Assembly (NCBI GenBank): GCA_040235565.1
Contig: JBECLA010000116.1
Span: 1-57,739, forward strand
Reading direction: 5' to 3'
Length of the DNA: 57,739 nucleotides
From: JAHEIJ01 sp040235565
GTDB lineage: Bacteria > Pseudomonadota > Gammaproteobacteria > UBA6429 > Thiohalophilaceae
Shown here piece after piece: positions 43,547 through 53,344 of the stretch. Below the pieces are notes generated by a model. The model saw nothing but the letters and a program-made list of their open reading frames with translations, did not search any database and had not been told where the DNA came from. Within the stretch, counting starts at the first letter, position 1, and every line of letters starts with the position of its first letter. The position numbers and the translations under genes were made by a program.

Positions 43547-44230
43547 ATGGATAAACCCGCAATGGTATTAATTGACGTGGACGGCACGCTGGTTGACAGT
43601 GTGCCGGACCTGACATACTGCGTCGATGCAATGATGCAGCGCCTGGACATGCCCGCTCACGGGGAAGCCAGGGTACGCAACTGGGTGGGTAATGGTGTCG
43701 AGCGACTGGTACGACGTGCCCTGATTGGTCAACTCGATGGTGAACCGGATGAAGCCTTGTATGAACAGGCCTATCCTATCTTCCTGGAACTCTACAGCGA
43801 GAACACCAGTAAGCGCAGTTGTCTTTACCCGGGGGTCAGGGAAGGCCTCGAGTACCTCAAGAGTGAAGGCTATAAAATGGGCTGTGTCACCAACAAGGCG
43901 GCGCAATTCACCGAGCCGTTATTAAAGGATCTGGGGGTGGCTGATTATTTCAGCATCGTCGTCAGTGGTGATACCTTGCCCCAGAAAAAGCCGGATCCGG
44001 CGCCGCTGTTGCATGCGGCCAGGTTTTTCGATGTGCCCCCTGAACAGGCGCTGATGATTGGCGATTCGATTAGCGATGTGAAAGCGGCCCGCGCCGCCGG
44101 CTTCCGGATCGTGTGTATGACCTATGGTTATAATCATGGCGTCGACATTCGGGACGCTAACCCTGACGCAGTGATGGATTCAATGGCAGAATTACCCGGC
44201 TTGCTGGGTAAACTTCAGGGTGTAGCCTGA
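43547..44230 (+). CDS. gph: Phosphoglycolate phosphatase
   Basis: A 227-residue HAD hydrolase that removes phosphate from 2-phosphoglycolate, the oxygenase by-product of RuBisCO. The catalytic motif is LIDVDGTLVDSVPDL near residues 8-22, motif II is GCVTNKAAQF, and motif IV is GDSISDVKAARAAGFR. Its pairing with rpe supports this role over a generic HAD phosphatase. A 140-bp spacer separates it from trpE. Confidence 0.93.
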   Translation: MDKPAMVLIDVDGTLVDSVPDLTYCVDAMMQRLDMPAHGEARVRNWVGNGVERLVRRALIGQLDGEPDEALYEQAYPIFLELYSENTSKRSCLYPGVREGLEYLKSEGYKMGCVTNKAAQFTEPLLKDLGVADYFSIVVSGDTLPQKKPDPAPLLHAARFFDVPPEQALMIGDSISDVKAARAAGFRIVCMTYGYNHGVDIRDANPDAVMDSMAELPGLLGKLQGVA

Positions 44231-44370
44231 TCAACCGGTTAGCCTGATTCAGATAAATCGAAGTGAACCCGAAGATGAAAAGTGCAATGACAAATCATAC
44301 GGAACGATGGCGTGACTGAGCGGTGCGTTGTCGATATTGATTTGTATGGCTATTTCTTCGGGTGAACCAC

Positions 44371-45855
44371 ATGAATGAACAGGACTTTTCTACACTTGCC
44401 GCGCAGGGTTACAACCGCGTTCCGTTAATGCGGGAAGTTCTCGCGGATCTTGATACCCCCCTCAGCACCTATCTGAAACTGGCCGATGGCCCTTATTCCT
44501 ATCTGTTTGAATCGGTTCAGGGCGGGGAGAAATGGGGCCGTTATTCCATCATCGGCCTGCCATGTCGCACGCGGATTCGGATTCATGAACAGCAGGTGCA
44601 GGTGGTTGAAGACGAGCGCATCGTTGAAGAAGTAACGGCAGAGGATCCGCTGGAATGGATCGAAGCCTTTTATGCCCGCTATAAAGTCTACGAACAGGAA
44701 AACCTGCCGCGCTTCACCGGTGGTCTGGTGGGCTATTTCGGCTATGACACCGTCCGTTATATCGAACCGCGTCTTGGCCGTTGTCCGAATCCGGACCCCT
44801 TGCAGGTGCCGGATATCCTGTTGATGGTTTCCGATGAGGTTATTGTGTTTGATAACCTGTCCGGCAAACTCTATGTCGTTATCTATGTCGACCCGGCACA
44901 AAACAATGCCTTTAACAGCGGGCAGGCTCGGCTGGATGAACTCATCGACAAGTTACGTAATGCCACCCCCCGGCAGACACAACCCAGGTCGTTGCAGGTT
45001 TCGGAACAGGATTTTATTTCCGGTTTTACCCAGCAAGGCTTCGAGGCGGCGGTCGACAAGGCCAAGGAGTATATTGTTGATGGCGATGTGATGCAGGTGG
45101 TGTTGTCACAACGACTGTCGATTCCCTTTCATTCCCGACCCTTGAATCTTTACCGTGCCCTGCGCAGTCTGAATCCCTCACCGTACATGTATTATCTGGA
45201 TCTCGGTGATTTTTATGTTGTCGGTTCTTCACCCGAGATCCTGGTCCATGTGGAGCATGATGTGGTGACAGTACGACCGATTGCCGGTACCCGACCACGC
45301 AGCGAGGAAGAGGAGCAGGACAAGGCGCTGGAACTGGATCTGCTGGCGGATCCGAAGGAGTTGGCCGAACATTTAATGCTGATTGATCTGGGTCGCAATG
45401 ACGTCGGAAGAATTGCCCGCACCGGGACAGTGGAAGTCACCGAAAAAATGGTGGTCGAACGTTACTCCCATGTCATGCATATCGTCTCCAACGTGATCGG
45501 CAGGATCAAGCCGGAGATGTCCGCGGTGGATGTATTGCGCGCCACCTTTCCTGCCGGCACGGTTTCCGGGGCACCGAAAATTCGCGCCATGGAAATCATC
45601 GACGAACTGGAGCCGGTGAAACGTGGTGTTTATTCCGGTGCGGTGGGGTATCTTGCCTGGTCCGGCAATATGGATACCGCGATTGCGATCCGGACCGCGG
45701 TTATCAAGGACGACATGCTGCATATCCAGGCGGGCGCCGGCATCGTCTATGACTCCGTGCCGCGCAATGAATGGGACGAGACCATGAACAAGGGACGTGC
45801 GGTATTCCGGGCTGTGGCCATGGCCGAAGCCGGACTGGATGAAGTGCATAAATAG
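44371..45855 (+). CDS. trpE: Anthranilate synthase component I
   Basis: A 494-residue enzyme that turns chorismate into anthranilate with ammonia from TrpG. The chorismate-binding core shows VLSQRLSIPFHSRP, GSSPEILVHVE, RPIAGTRPRS, LIDLGRNDVGR, ATFPAGTVSGAPKIRAMEIIDE and AGAGIVYDS. I chose ATG 44371; an in-frame GTG nine bases upstream is less likely. trpG follows after 14 bp. No classical attenuator with repeated Trp codons was found upstream. Confidence 0.97.
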   Translation: MNEQDFSTLAAQGYNRVPLMREVLADLDTPLSTYLKLADGPYSYLFESVQGGEKWGRYSIIGLPCRTRIRIHEQQVQVVEDERIVEEVTAEDPLEWIEAFYARYKVYEQENLPRFTGGLVGYFGYDTVRYIEPRLGRCPNPDPLQVPDILLMVSDEVIVFDNLSGKLYVVIYVDPAQNNAFNSGQARLDELIDKLRNATPRQTQPRSLQVSEQDFISGFTQQGFEAAVDKAKEYIVDGDVMQVVLSQRLSIPFHSRPLNLYRALRSLNPSPYMYYLDLGDFYVVGSSPEILVHVEHDVVTVRPIAGTRPRSEEEEQDKALELDLLADPKELAEHLMLIDLGRNDVGRIARTGTVEVTEKMVVERYSHVMHIVSNVIGRIKPEMSAVDVLRATFPAGTVSGAPKIRAMEIIDELEPVKRGVYSGAVGYLAWSGNMDTAIAIRTAVIKDDMLHIQAGAGIVYDSVPRNEWDETMNKGRAVFRAVAMAEAGLDEVHK

Positions 45856-45869
45856 GGGAGGATTCGAAG

Positions 45870-46454
45870 ATGTTACTGATGATCGATAACTACGATTCCT
45901 TTACCTATAACCTGGTGCAGTACTTTGGTGAACTGGGCGTTGAGGTAGAGGTATTCCGCAACGACCAGATCACGGTCGCCGAGATGGCACAACTCGATCC
46001 GGATCAGATAGTGGTTTCCCCCGGACCCTGTACGCCGAATGAAGCCGGCGTGTCGGTGGAGGCCATCCAGTACTTTGCCGGCAAGAAACCGATCCTCGGC
46101 GTATGCCTGGGCCATCAGAGTATCGGCCAGGCGTTTGGCGGTCGTATCGTCCATGCCGGGGCCATCATGCACGGCAAGACGTCCATGATTCATCACAACG
46201 ATGGCGGGATCTTCAAAGGGATCGCCAATCCTTTCGAAGCGACGCGCTATCACTCATTGGTGATTGAAAAGACATCGATACCGGCATGCCTGGAAATCAC
46301 CGCCTGGACGGAAAACGAGCAGGGCGAACTGGATGAGATCATGGGCGTGCGGCATCGTGACTATGCCATTGAGGGGATGCAGTTTCATCCCGAATCCATT
46401 TTGACCGAAGTCGGGCATGATTTGCTGAAAAACTTCCTGGTGCAAAATCAGTAA
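45870..46454 (+). CDS. trpG: Anthranilate synthase component II (glutamine amidotransferase)
   Basis: A 194-residue class I amidotransferase that supplies ammonia to TrpE. The catalytic Cys lies in LGVCLGHQSIGQAF and the His/Glu in MQFHPESILTE; the N-terminus MLLMIDNYDSFTYNLVQYFGEL is diagnostic. It starts 14 bp after trpE and is followed by a terC-type gene rather than trpD. Confidence 0.97.
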   Translation: MLLMIDNYDSFTYNLVQYFGELGVEVEVFRNDQITVAEMAQLDPDQIVVSPGPCTPNEAGVSVEAIQYFAGKKPILGVCLGHQSIGQAFGGRIVHAGAIMHGKTSMIHHNDGGIFKGIANPFEATRYHSLVIEKTSIPACLEITAWTENEQGELDEIMGVRHRDYAIEGMQFHPESILTEVGHDLLKNFLVQNQ

Positions 46455-46480
46455 CCGGGTAGTCTTTTAAGGAAAACGAT

Positions 46481-47221
46481 ATGGAAATGCTGACTGATCC
46501 ACACGTCTGGCTCGCCTTTGTTACGCTCACGGCAATGGAAATCGTGCTGGGGATCGACAATATCATTTTCCTGGCAATACTGGTGGGCCGCCTGCCCAGG
46601 GCACAACAAAAAAGGGCACGCTTTATCGGTCTGAGTCTGGCCATGGTGACGCGTATCCTCTTATTGTTGTCACTCACCTGGTTGATGAAACTCACGGCGC
46701 CGTGGTTTGCGGTACTGGGGAATGAAATTTCCGGGCGTGATATCGTGTTGATCGTGGGCGGATTGTTTTTGCTGTTCAAAAGCACCATGGAAATTCATGC
46801 CAGCCTGGAAGGCGCCGAACATGAGGCCAAAACCGGCGGCACGGCTTCTTTTATCGGTGTAGTGAGCCAGATTGCGATCATCGACATCATTTTTTCGCTG
46901 GATTCAGTGATTACCGCGGTGGGTCTGGCACAGCATGTGGAAGTCATGATTGCGGCGATTGTGATTGCAGTGATTGTGATGATGCTCTCCGCCGGTGCCA
47001 TCAGTAATTTTATTGATCGCCATCCCACCATCAAGATGCTGGCCCTGAGCTTCCTGATCCTGATCGGCGTGGCCTTGATTGCCGATGGCCTGGAACTGCA
47101 TATTCCCAAGGGTTATATCTACTTTGCGATGGCGTTTTCAGTAATGGTCGAAATGTTGAACCTGCGGCTGCGGAAGAAGCGGGCACCATTACAACTTCAT
47201 AAGGTAATGAGCGAGGAATAA
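46481..47221 (+). CDS. TerC family membrane protein inserted in the trp operon
   Basis: A 246-residue integral membrane protein of the TerC family with seven or so helices. Metal-site motifs are MEIVLGIDNIIFLAIL (helix 1) and AIIDIIFSLDSVITAVGL (mid-protein). The soluble tail RLRKKRAPLQLHKVMSEE is short. Members are linked to tellurite resistance and manganese export. It lies in the same strand and spacing as the trp genes: 26 bp after trpG and 3 bp before trpD, so it is very probably co-transcribed with them. Confidence 0.92.
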   Translation: MEMLTDPHVWLAFVTLTAMEIVLGIDNIIFLAILVGRLPRAQQKRARFIGLSLAMVTRILLLLSLTWLMKLTAPWFAVLGNEISGRDIVLIVGGLFLLFKSTMEIHASLEGAEHEAKTGGTASFIGVVSQIAIIDIIFSLDSVITAVGLAQHVEVMIAAIVIAVIVMMLSAGAISNFIDRHPTIKMLALSFLILIGVALIADGLELHIPKGYIYFAMAFSVMVEMLNLRLRKKRAPLQLHKVMSEE

Positions 47222-47224
47222 ATT

Positions 47225-48241
47225 ATGGATATGCAAGCAGCGATTCGTGCCGTGACCGAGCGTCGTGATCTCGATGCCGGGGAAATGACGGCGGTGATGC
47301 GTACCATTATGACCGGTGAGGCAACCCCGGCCCAGATCGGCGGTTTTTTGATCGGCTTGCGTATGAAAGGTGAAACGGTGGACGAAATTGCCGCCGCTGC
47401 CAGGGTCATGCGCGAGCTGGCCACCGGCGTCAAGGTGACAGGATCCAATGTGGTTGATATTGTCGGTACCGGTGGGGATGCCATCAATACCTTCAATGTG
47501 TCGACCGCCTGTACCTTTGTGGTCGCCGCCGCGGGAGGCACAGTCGCCAAGCACGGTAATCGCTCGGTATCGAGCAAATCCGGCAGTGCGGATCTGCTGG
47601 AAGCCGCCGGGGTTAACCTGGATTTGACGCCGGAGCAGGTCGCGCAATGTATCAATGAGATAGGCGTTGGTTTCATGTTTGCCCCCAAACATCACAGTGC
47701 CATGAAACATGCCATCGGACCCCGCAAGGAAATGGGCGTGCGGACGATTTTCAATGTGCTGGGTCCCCTCACCAATCCCGCCGGCGCACCGAACCAGCTG
47801 CTGGGGGTATTTTCGGCAGATCTGGTTGAACCCCTCGCGGAGGTGTTGCATAAACTCGGCAGTCAGCATGTCCTGGTGGTGCACGCTGAAGATGGTATGG
47901 ATGAAATCAGTATTGGTGCGCCGACCCGTGTTGCGGAACTCAAGGAAGGGCAAGTCAGTACTTACACCATCACGCCGGAACAGTTTGGGGTACAACGTGG
48001 CGATATCAAGCAACTGGTGGTGAGCAGTGCCGGGGAGTCCCTCGCAATAATCAAGTCGGTGCTCGAAGATCAGCCCGGGGCGGCACGCGATATCGTTATG
48101 TTGAATGCCGGTGCGGCGATTTATGCTGCCGGACTTGCCGATACCCTGGACGCGGGCATACGCATGGCGGATACCGTAATTGCGACCGGTAAGGCAAAGG
48201 AAAAGCTCGACGCCTTAGTGAACATATCCAACAGTTTTTAA
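47225..48241 (+). CDS. trpD: Anthranilate phosphoribosyltransferase
   Basis: A 338-residue enzyme that joins anthranilate to PRPP. Signatures are VDIVGTGGDAINTFNVSTA, KHGNRSVSSKSGSADLLEA, HHSAMKHAIGPRKEMGVRTIFNVLGPLTNPA and VHAEDGMDEIS. It starts 3 bp after the terC-type gene, and trpC follows after 28 bp. Confidence 0.97.
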   Translation: MDMQAAIRAVTERRDLDAGEMTAVMRTIMTGEATPAQIGGFLIGLRMKGETVDEIAAAARVMRELATGVKVTGSNVVDIVGTGGDAINTFNVSTACTFVVAAAGGTVAKHGNRSVSSKSGSADLLEAAGVNLDLTPEQVAQCINEIGVGFMFAPKHHSAMKHAIGPRKEMGVRTIFNVLGPLTNPAGAPNQLLGVFSADLVEPLAEVLHKLGSQHVLVVHAEDGMDEISIGAPTRVAELKEGQVSTYTITPEQFGVQRGDIKQLVVSSAGESLAIIKSVLEDQPGAARDIVMLNAGAAIYAAGLADTLDAGIRMADTVIATGKAKEKLDALVNISNSF

Positions 48242-48269
48242 CTGGTAGTACTTGTTGCAGTAGTGAATC

Positions 48270-49067
48270 ATGAATGACACCCCCGATATTCTGAAAAAGA
48301 TCATCCATCGCAAGGAAGAAGAAATCATTGAACGCATGGCGCGGGTTTCGTTGCAGGAGCAGATCGAACGCGCCAGAGAAGCATCACCGGTTCGCGGTTT
48401 TGTGGGTCAGATTGCTGATACGATTGAAGCGGGCCGTCCGGCAGTGATCGCCGAAATCAAAAAAGCCTCACCCAGTAAAGGCGTCATGCGGGAGAATTTT
48501 CAGCCGGCGGAAATCGCCGTTTCCTATGAGCAGGGCGGGGCCTGTTGCCTGTCGGTGTTGACCGACATTGATTTTTTTCAGGGTAGTGATGCGTACCTGC
48601 AACAGGCAAGGCAGGCGTGTTCGCTGCCGGTGTTGCGCAAGGACTTTGTTATTGATCCCTATCAGGTCTATGAAGCCCGGGCTATTGGAGCGGATTGCAT
48701 TCTGTTGATTGTTACCGTCCTGACCGATGCGCAACTAAAAGAACTTGCCAACCTGGCCCGGCATCTGGGGATGGATGTGCTGGTGGAAGTACATGACGCG
48801 GCAGAACTGGCACGGGCCTTGCCACTGGATCTGCCGCTGGTGGGGATCAACAATCGAAATTTGCGCACATTTGCAACGACCCTGGATACCACCCTGTCGC
48901 TGCTACCCCATATCCCGGCGGATCGCATTGTGGTGACCGAGAGTGGTATTCATACCCCGGCCGATGTGGCGCAAATGCGGAGCAAGCATGTCAATGCTTT
49001 TCTGGTTGGTGAGGCGTTTATGCAAGCCGAGCAACCGGGAGAAAAATTACGTGAGCTGTTTGCCTGA
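48270..49067 (+). CDS. trpC: Indole-3-glycerol phosphate synthase
   Basis: A 265-residue single-domain TIM-barrel enzyme that closes the indole ring of tryptophan. It has IAEIKKASPSKGVMRENFQP, CLSVLTDIDFFQGS, LRKDFVIDPYQVYEARAIGADCILLI, VGINNRNLRTF and VTESGIHTP. It is not fused to TrpF. It ends the trpE-G-terC-D-C run and is convergent with crp. Confidence 0.97.
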   Translation: MNDTPDILKKIIHRKEEEIIERMARVSLQEQIERAREASPVRGFVGQIADTIEAGRPAVIAEIKKASPSKGVMRENFQPAEIAVSYEQGGACCLSVLTDIDFFQGSDAYLQQARQACSLPVLRKDFVIDPYQVYEARAIGADCILLIVTVLTDAQLKELANLARHLGMDVLVEVHDAAELARALPLDLPLVGINNRNLRTFATTLDTTLSLLPHIPADRIVVTESGIHTPADVAQMRSKHVNAFLVGEAFMQAEQPGEKLRELFA

Positions 49068-49121
49068 GCTGAAAAACGGGATGAGTTGCAACCGGCTCAC
49101 GACCGGTCATCTGCGTGGGAG

Positions 49122-49760
49122 TTAGCGGGTACCAAACACCACAATGGTTTTGCCTTTGACTGAGATCAGACCGGATTCTTCCATGCTTTTTAATACCCGG
49201 CCCACCATCTCACGGGAACAACCAACAATGCGGCCGATTTCCTGTCGGGTGATACGGATCTGCATGCCATCAGGGTGCGTCATGGCATCAGGCTGTTTGC
49301 ACAGGTCTAACAGGGTGCGTGCGACACGACCGGTAACATCCATGAAGGCCAGGTCACTGACTTTGCGACTGGTATGCCGCAGACGTGCCGCCATCTGTTT
49401 TGACAGGGCAAACAATACATCGGGGTGTTCCTGATACAACTGGCGAAATTTGGTGTAACTGATTTCCGCAACTTCGCAGGCTGTCCGGGCCCGGACCCAG
49501 GCACTGCGCGGCTCTTCTTCCGCGAACAGGCCCATTTCACCGAAGAAGTCACCCTTGTTGAGATAAGCAAGCACAATTTCCCGGCCTTCTTCGTCTTCGA
49601 TCAAAACCGATACCGAACCATCAACGATGTAGTAAAGGACATCCGGTTTGTCCTCGGCATAAATGATGACACTCTTGGCCGGATAGCTTCTCCGGTGGCA
49701 ATGTTCCAGAAAGCGATCGAGTGACTCAATACCGGTCTGCTGTGTACTTGCCTGTGCCAT
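49122..49760 (-). CDS. crp: cAMP receptor protein (CRP)
   Basis: A 212-residue CRP-type regulator. The cyclic-nucleotide domain has VLYYIVDGSVSVLIEDEEGREIVLAYLNKGDFFGEMGLF and ERSAWVRA-like SAWVRART, and the DNA-binding helix is ITRQEIGRIVGCSREMVGRVLKSMEE. I chose ATG 49760; earlier in-frame codons would add 39 residues absent from CRP. It is divergent from an OsmC/YhfA gene, the same pairing as crp-yhfA in E. coli. Confidence 0.93.
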   Translation of the reverse strand: MAQASTQQTGIESLDRFLEHCHRRSYPAKSVIIYAEDKPDVLYYIVDGSVSVLIEDEEGREIVLAYLNKGDFFGEMGLFAEEEPRSAWVRARTACEVAEISYTKFRQLYQEHPDVLFALSKQMAARLRHTSRKVSDLAFMDVTGRVARTLLDLCKQPDAMTHPDGMQIRITRQEIGRIVGCSREMVGRVLKSMEESGLISVKGKTIVVFGTR

Positions 49761-49981
49761 ATAATTCCTTATTTGTTGCTGACGGCGGGGTATGCCTATG
49801 GTATACCAACGCCTGTTATTGTAAACAGGTGTGACGCACTTCCTGTCTGTTTTGAGAATGAGGTCACTGCCACACACTATTTGTATGGCGACCTTCCCTG
49901 GTGGTGTAATTCTTCAACTTAAGTATAGATGGGCGTGTGAAAGATGCATGCTGAGGTATTCCCGGGAGGTTAATAAGTCGT

Positions 49982-50407
49982 ATGAAAGCCAAGATCAAAT
50001 GGGTCGAAGAAATGACGTTTGTGGGTGAGTCGGGCAGTGGCCATAGTGTACTGATGGACGGGCCACCGGAGCTGGGGGGGCGTAACCTCGGGATTCGTCC
50101 CATGGAAATGATGCTGCTCGGCCTTGGTGGCTGTACCTCGTTTGATGTCATGCTTATTCTCAAAAGAGCCCGTCAGTCTGTGACCGACTGCGTGGTCGAG
50201 CTGGAAGCCGAGCGCGCGGAGAGTAATCCGAAGGTATTTACCCGCATCCATGTGCATTTTATTGTCAGTGGCGAAGAACTGAAGGAAAACCAGGTTAAAC
50301 GGGCAGTGGAATTGTCTGCCGAAAAATATTGTTCCGCATCCATTATGCTGGCCCAGGCCGGGGTTGAGATCACTCATGATTATGAAATCCATGAAGTAAA
50401 AGCCTGA
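49982..50407 (+). CDS. OsmC family protein, YhfA-like
   Basis: A 141-residue OsmC-fold protein. The two conserved cysteines are in GLGGCTSFDVMLIL and SAEKYCSASIMLAQ, the pair that acts on organic hydroperoxides in OsmC/Ohr. The sequence matches the YhfA branch, and its divergent position next to crp supports that. GGGAGG precedes ATG 49982. DUF885 follows 11 bp downstream, so the two may be co-transcribed. Confidence 0.92.
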   Translation: MKAKIKWVEEMTFVGESGSGHSVLMDGPPELGGRNLGIRPMEMMLLGLGGCTSFDVMLILKRARQSVTDCVVELEAERAESNPKVFTRIHVHFIVSGEELKENQVKRAVELSAEKYCSASIMLAQAGVEITHDYEIHEVKA

Positions 50408-50418
50408 GACGCTGTAGC

Positions 50419-52050
50419 ATGCCTGACTTCCAAGCCCTGATTAAAAGTTATTATGATGCCTGGTTTCGGTTTCACCCGGAAAAAGCGGTGGATCTGGGGA
50501 TCGAAGGCTACAGTCATCTGCTGACGCCATGTGACGATGATCAGATCGGTGCCCTGATCAGTCTCAACGAAAAACTGCTGGCGAGTGTCGATGAACTGAA
50601 TCAAGGGGCATTGAGCCCGGCCGAACGTCTGGATGCCCATCTGGTCTATGGTGGGGCACTGCTGGAAATGGAACGTTTGGCCGAGCAGGACTGGCGACGT
50701 TGTGATCCGGCCCGCTTTCTGCCCATCAACGCGATCTATCAATTGACGGTCCGCCCGGTAAAGGACCTCCGCGGGGCGCTGACTTCACGCCTGCAGGCCA
50801 TCCCCGGCTATTTGCGTGAAGCACGGACTTTCTTACGTGAATCACCGCAGGAGATACCACAATTATGGCTGGCTTCGGCGGTCACGGAAGCCCGGGTCGG
50901 GGCGGGGTATTTCCGCGAATTGCGCCAGCATCCGCAGTTGAGTGAATTCCAGCTGGAGGCCGAACTGGAAGCGGCGGCCCATGCGGTGGAAGATTATGCG
51001 CTGTTTCTGGAACGCGACCTGGGACCGCAAGCCCGGGGAGATTTTGCCTGTGGGCATGAATATTTCGACATGTTGTTGCGCTATCGGCATGGTTTGAATT
51101 TAACCGCGGATGACCTGCATGTTTTTGGTCAACGCCTGTATGAGACCACGCTGGCGGAATTGAAGCAGGAAACGCAGCGCTTGCGGGGCAATGCAGACGT
51201 GCCGGCGCTGACCCGGGAAATTCAGGCGACCCATCCTGCGGCGCGGGAGTTGCTGGGGGCCTACCAGCAAGGCATGGACGCTGCGCGGACATTTGTCGGG
51301 CAACAGCAACTGCTAAGCGTGCCGCAGCGGGAAAATCTCAAGGTGATCGAGACCCCGGTGTTTCTGCGTCATCACATTCCGTTCGCGGCCTATTTACCGC
51401 CGACTCCCCGGGATCCGCAGCAACAGGGCTGGTATTACGTTACCCCGGCCAGTAATGCTGCCGCGTTGGGTGAGCATAATTTCGCCAGTCTGCCGCACAC
51501 CTGTGTGCATGAGGCCTGGCCGGGACATCATTGCCAGTTTGTCACCGCCAATTTGAATCCCGTTGCCAGCAGTCTGCCGCGTCTCAGCAATCCTTCCGCG
51601 ACCCTGTATGAAGGCTGGGCCCTGTATTGCGAACAACTCATGCAGGAGCAGGGATTTTTGAAAGCACCCGAAGCCCGGTTTGTGCTGCTGAAAGATCGCC
51701 TCTGGCGCGCCCTGCGGATCCTGCTGGACGTGGAACTGCATACCCGCGGCCTGGAGGTGACCGAAGCGGCCGAGCGCATGCAGACCGCACTGGGTTTCAC
51801 CCCTGAACAGGCGCTGGCCGATCTGACCTGGTATACCCGCTCCCCGACGGTACCCATGGGTTATGCCACCGGCTGGGCCCTGATCAGCGCGGCACGCGAG
51901 CGGTTGCAGCAGGCGCCGGATTTCGATCTGGCCGACTTCCATGACCGGCTGTTGGCGGAAGGATCCGTTGGCTTGCCATTTGTACTGAAGACCCGGTTTG
52001 GTGATGCGTTCTGGGAAGAGGTACGACAGGATGTCTTCGGGCGTCTCTGA
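50419..52050 (+). CDS. DUF885 family predicted metallopeptidase
   Basis: A 543-residue soluble protein of the DUF885 family. The family's metal motif is seen as HEAWPGHH in LPHTCVHEAWPGHHCQF (about residues 360-367), with the downstream glutamate helix ATLYEGWALYCEQLM. No signal peptide is visible, so it looks cytoplasmic, unlike many secreted DUF885 members. It starts 11 bp after the OsmC-type gene. The substrate is unknown. Confidence 0.88.
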   Translation: MPDFQALIKSYYDAWFRFHPEKAVDLGIEGYSHLLTPCDDDQIGALISLNEKLLASVDELNQGALSPAERLDAHLVYGGALLEMERLAEQDWRRCDPARFLPINAIYQLTVRPVKDLRGALTSRLQAIPGYLREARTFLRESPQEIPQLWLASAVTEARVGAGYFRELRQHPQLSEFQLEAELEAAAHAVEDYALFLERDLGPQARGDFACGHEYFDMLLRYRHGLNLTADDLHVFGQRLYETTLAELKQETQRLRGNADVPALTREIQATHPAARELLGAYQQGMDAARTFVGQQQLLSVPQRENLKVIETPVFLRHHIPFAAYLPPTPRDPQQQGWYYVTPASNAAALGEHNFASLPHTCVHEAWPGHHCQFVTANLNPVASSLPRLSNPSATLYEGWALYCEQLMQEQGFLKAPEARFVLLKDRLWRALRILLDVELHTRGLEVTEAAERMQTALGFTPEQALADLTWYTRSPTVPMGYATGWALISAARERLQQAPDFDLADFHDRLLAEGSVGLPFVLKTRFGDAFWEEVRQDVFGRL

Positions 52051-52112
52051 AATGACACGGTTTTCGGCTACAATAGCCGGTTTCGAATCACCCGGGTTAT
52101 TGTGAGATCAAA

Positions 52113-52508
52113 ATGAGCCGTCCTAGCCCCACTGCCGGTATGCGGCACATCGCCCTGTACGCGGAAAAGTTTGAAGCCTGTGAAGCCTTTTATGTGGACT
52201 TGCTGGGGATGGAAGTGGAATGGCGACCCGACCCCGACAATGTCTACCTCACTTCGGGGAACGATAATCTGGCGTTACACCGTTCCAGTGAAAATGCCAG
52301 TGGCCCCCAACGACTCGATCATATCGGATTCATTCTCAATCGCCCGGAGCAGGTCGATGAATGGTATGCCTTCTTGAAACAGCATGCGGTCCCGATGCGT
52401 ACCATTCCCAAAACCCATCGGGACGGGGCGCGCAGTTTTTATTGTGAAGATCCGGATGGCAATGTGGTGCAGATGATCTATCATCCGCCGCTTGCGACCA
52501 GCGCATGA
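52113..52508 (+). CDS. VOC (glyoxalase/dioxygenase-fold) protein
   Basis: A 131-residue VOC-fold protein. It has two beta-alpha-beta-beta-beta units: MRHIALYAEKFEACEAFYVDLLGMEVEW with the first His, LDHIGFILNRPEQ with the second, and FYCEDPDGNVVQMIY with a Glu/Asp region, a layout that can hold a metal. The substrate is unknown. speD follows after 20 bp on the same strand. Confidence 0.88.
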   Translation: MSRPSPTAGMRHIALYAEKFEACEAFYVDLLGMEVEWRPDPDNVYLTSGNDNLALHRSSENASGPQRLDHIGFILNRPEQVDEWYAFLKQHAVPMRTIPKTHRDGARSFYCEDPDGNVVQMIYHPPLATSA

Positions 52509-52528
52509 TTCATCCAGGGTAGCCTCCG

Positions 52529-53338
52529 ATGCCGCGAAAACATCAGAAAAAACTCAAGTTGCACGGGTTTAACAACCTGACCAAGACATTGAGTTTCAAT
52601 ATCTATGATATTAACTTTGCCGAGACTGCTGCACAGACATCGCAGTACATTGAATATATCGATGAAGAATATAACGCTGAACGGTTGACCAACATATTAA
52701 CGGAAGTCAGTCACCTGATCGGCGCAAATATCCTCAATATCGCCCACCAGGATTATGATCCGCAGGGTGCCAGTGTCACCATGCTGATCGCCGAGGAACC
52801 GGTCATCTCCGAAGAATTATCCAATGTGGAACAGCCCGGACCCTTGCCGGAAAGCGTCGTTGCGCATCTCGACAAGAGTCATATTACGGTGCATACCTAT
52901 CCGGAAAGCCATCCGGATAACGGTATCAGTACTTTTCGGGCTGATATCGATGTGTCCACCTGCGGACGAATTTCACCGCTACGTGCCCTGAATTACCTGA
53001 TCCACAGTTTTGATTCGGACATTGTCATCATGGATTATCGGGTCCGGGGGTTTACCCGCGATGTACGGGGCAAGAAACATTACATCGATCACAATATCAA
53101 TTCGATCCAGAACTTTATTGCCAGGGACACGAAAAATCTTTATACGATGATCGATGTCAACGTGTACCAGGAAAACATCTTTCACACCAAAATGATCCTG
53201 AAAGAGCTGGAGCTGGATAATTATTTATTTGGCGTTGATGCCAGCGAACTGCCCATGGCCAAACAGAAGAAAATTCGTAAACAGCTCGAAAAAGAAATGC
53301 TGGAAATTTTCTACGGCCGGAATTTATCGAAACAGTAA
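52529..53338 (+). CDS. speD: S-adenosylmethionine decarboxylase proenzyme (E. coli type)
   Basis: A 269-residue pyruvoyl enzyme that makes the aminopropyl donor for spermidine. The self-cleavage site is HLDKSHITVHTYPE, with cleavage expected before Ser117, which becomes the pyruvoyl group. The C-terminal region ENIFHTKMILKELELDNYLF is also diagnostic of the longer class 1A form. It follows the VOC gene. A heptad-repeat element fills the 200-bp spacer to coq7. Confidence 0.95.
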   Translation: MPRKHQKKLKLHGFNNLTKTLSFNIYDINFAETAAQTSQYIEYIDEEYNAERLTNILTEVSHLIGANILNIAHQDYDPQGASVTMLIAEEPVISEELSNVEQPGPLPESVVAHLDKSHITVHTYPESHPDNGISTFRADIDVSTCGRISPLRALNYLIHSFDSDIVIMDYRVRGFTRDVRGKKHYIDHNINSIQNFIARDTKNLYTMIDVNVYQENIFHTKMILKELELDNYLFGVDASELPMAKQKKIRKQLEKEMLEIFYGRNLSKQ

Positions 53339-53344
53339 CGAGTG

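Noticed and set aside
44275..44319. 14-codon frame with one Trp codon upstream of trpE, as a trp leader peptide
   Set aside because: Only a single Trp codon, no clear ribosome site, and no terminator/antiterminator hairpin pair between it and trpE.
47189..48013. 274-codon antisense frame opposite trpD
   Set aside because: Shadow of the conserved trpD; no family signature.
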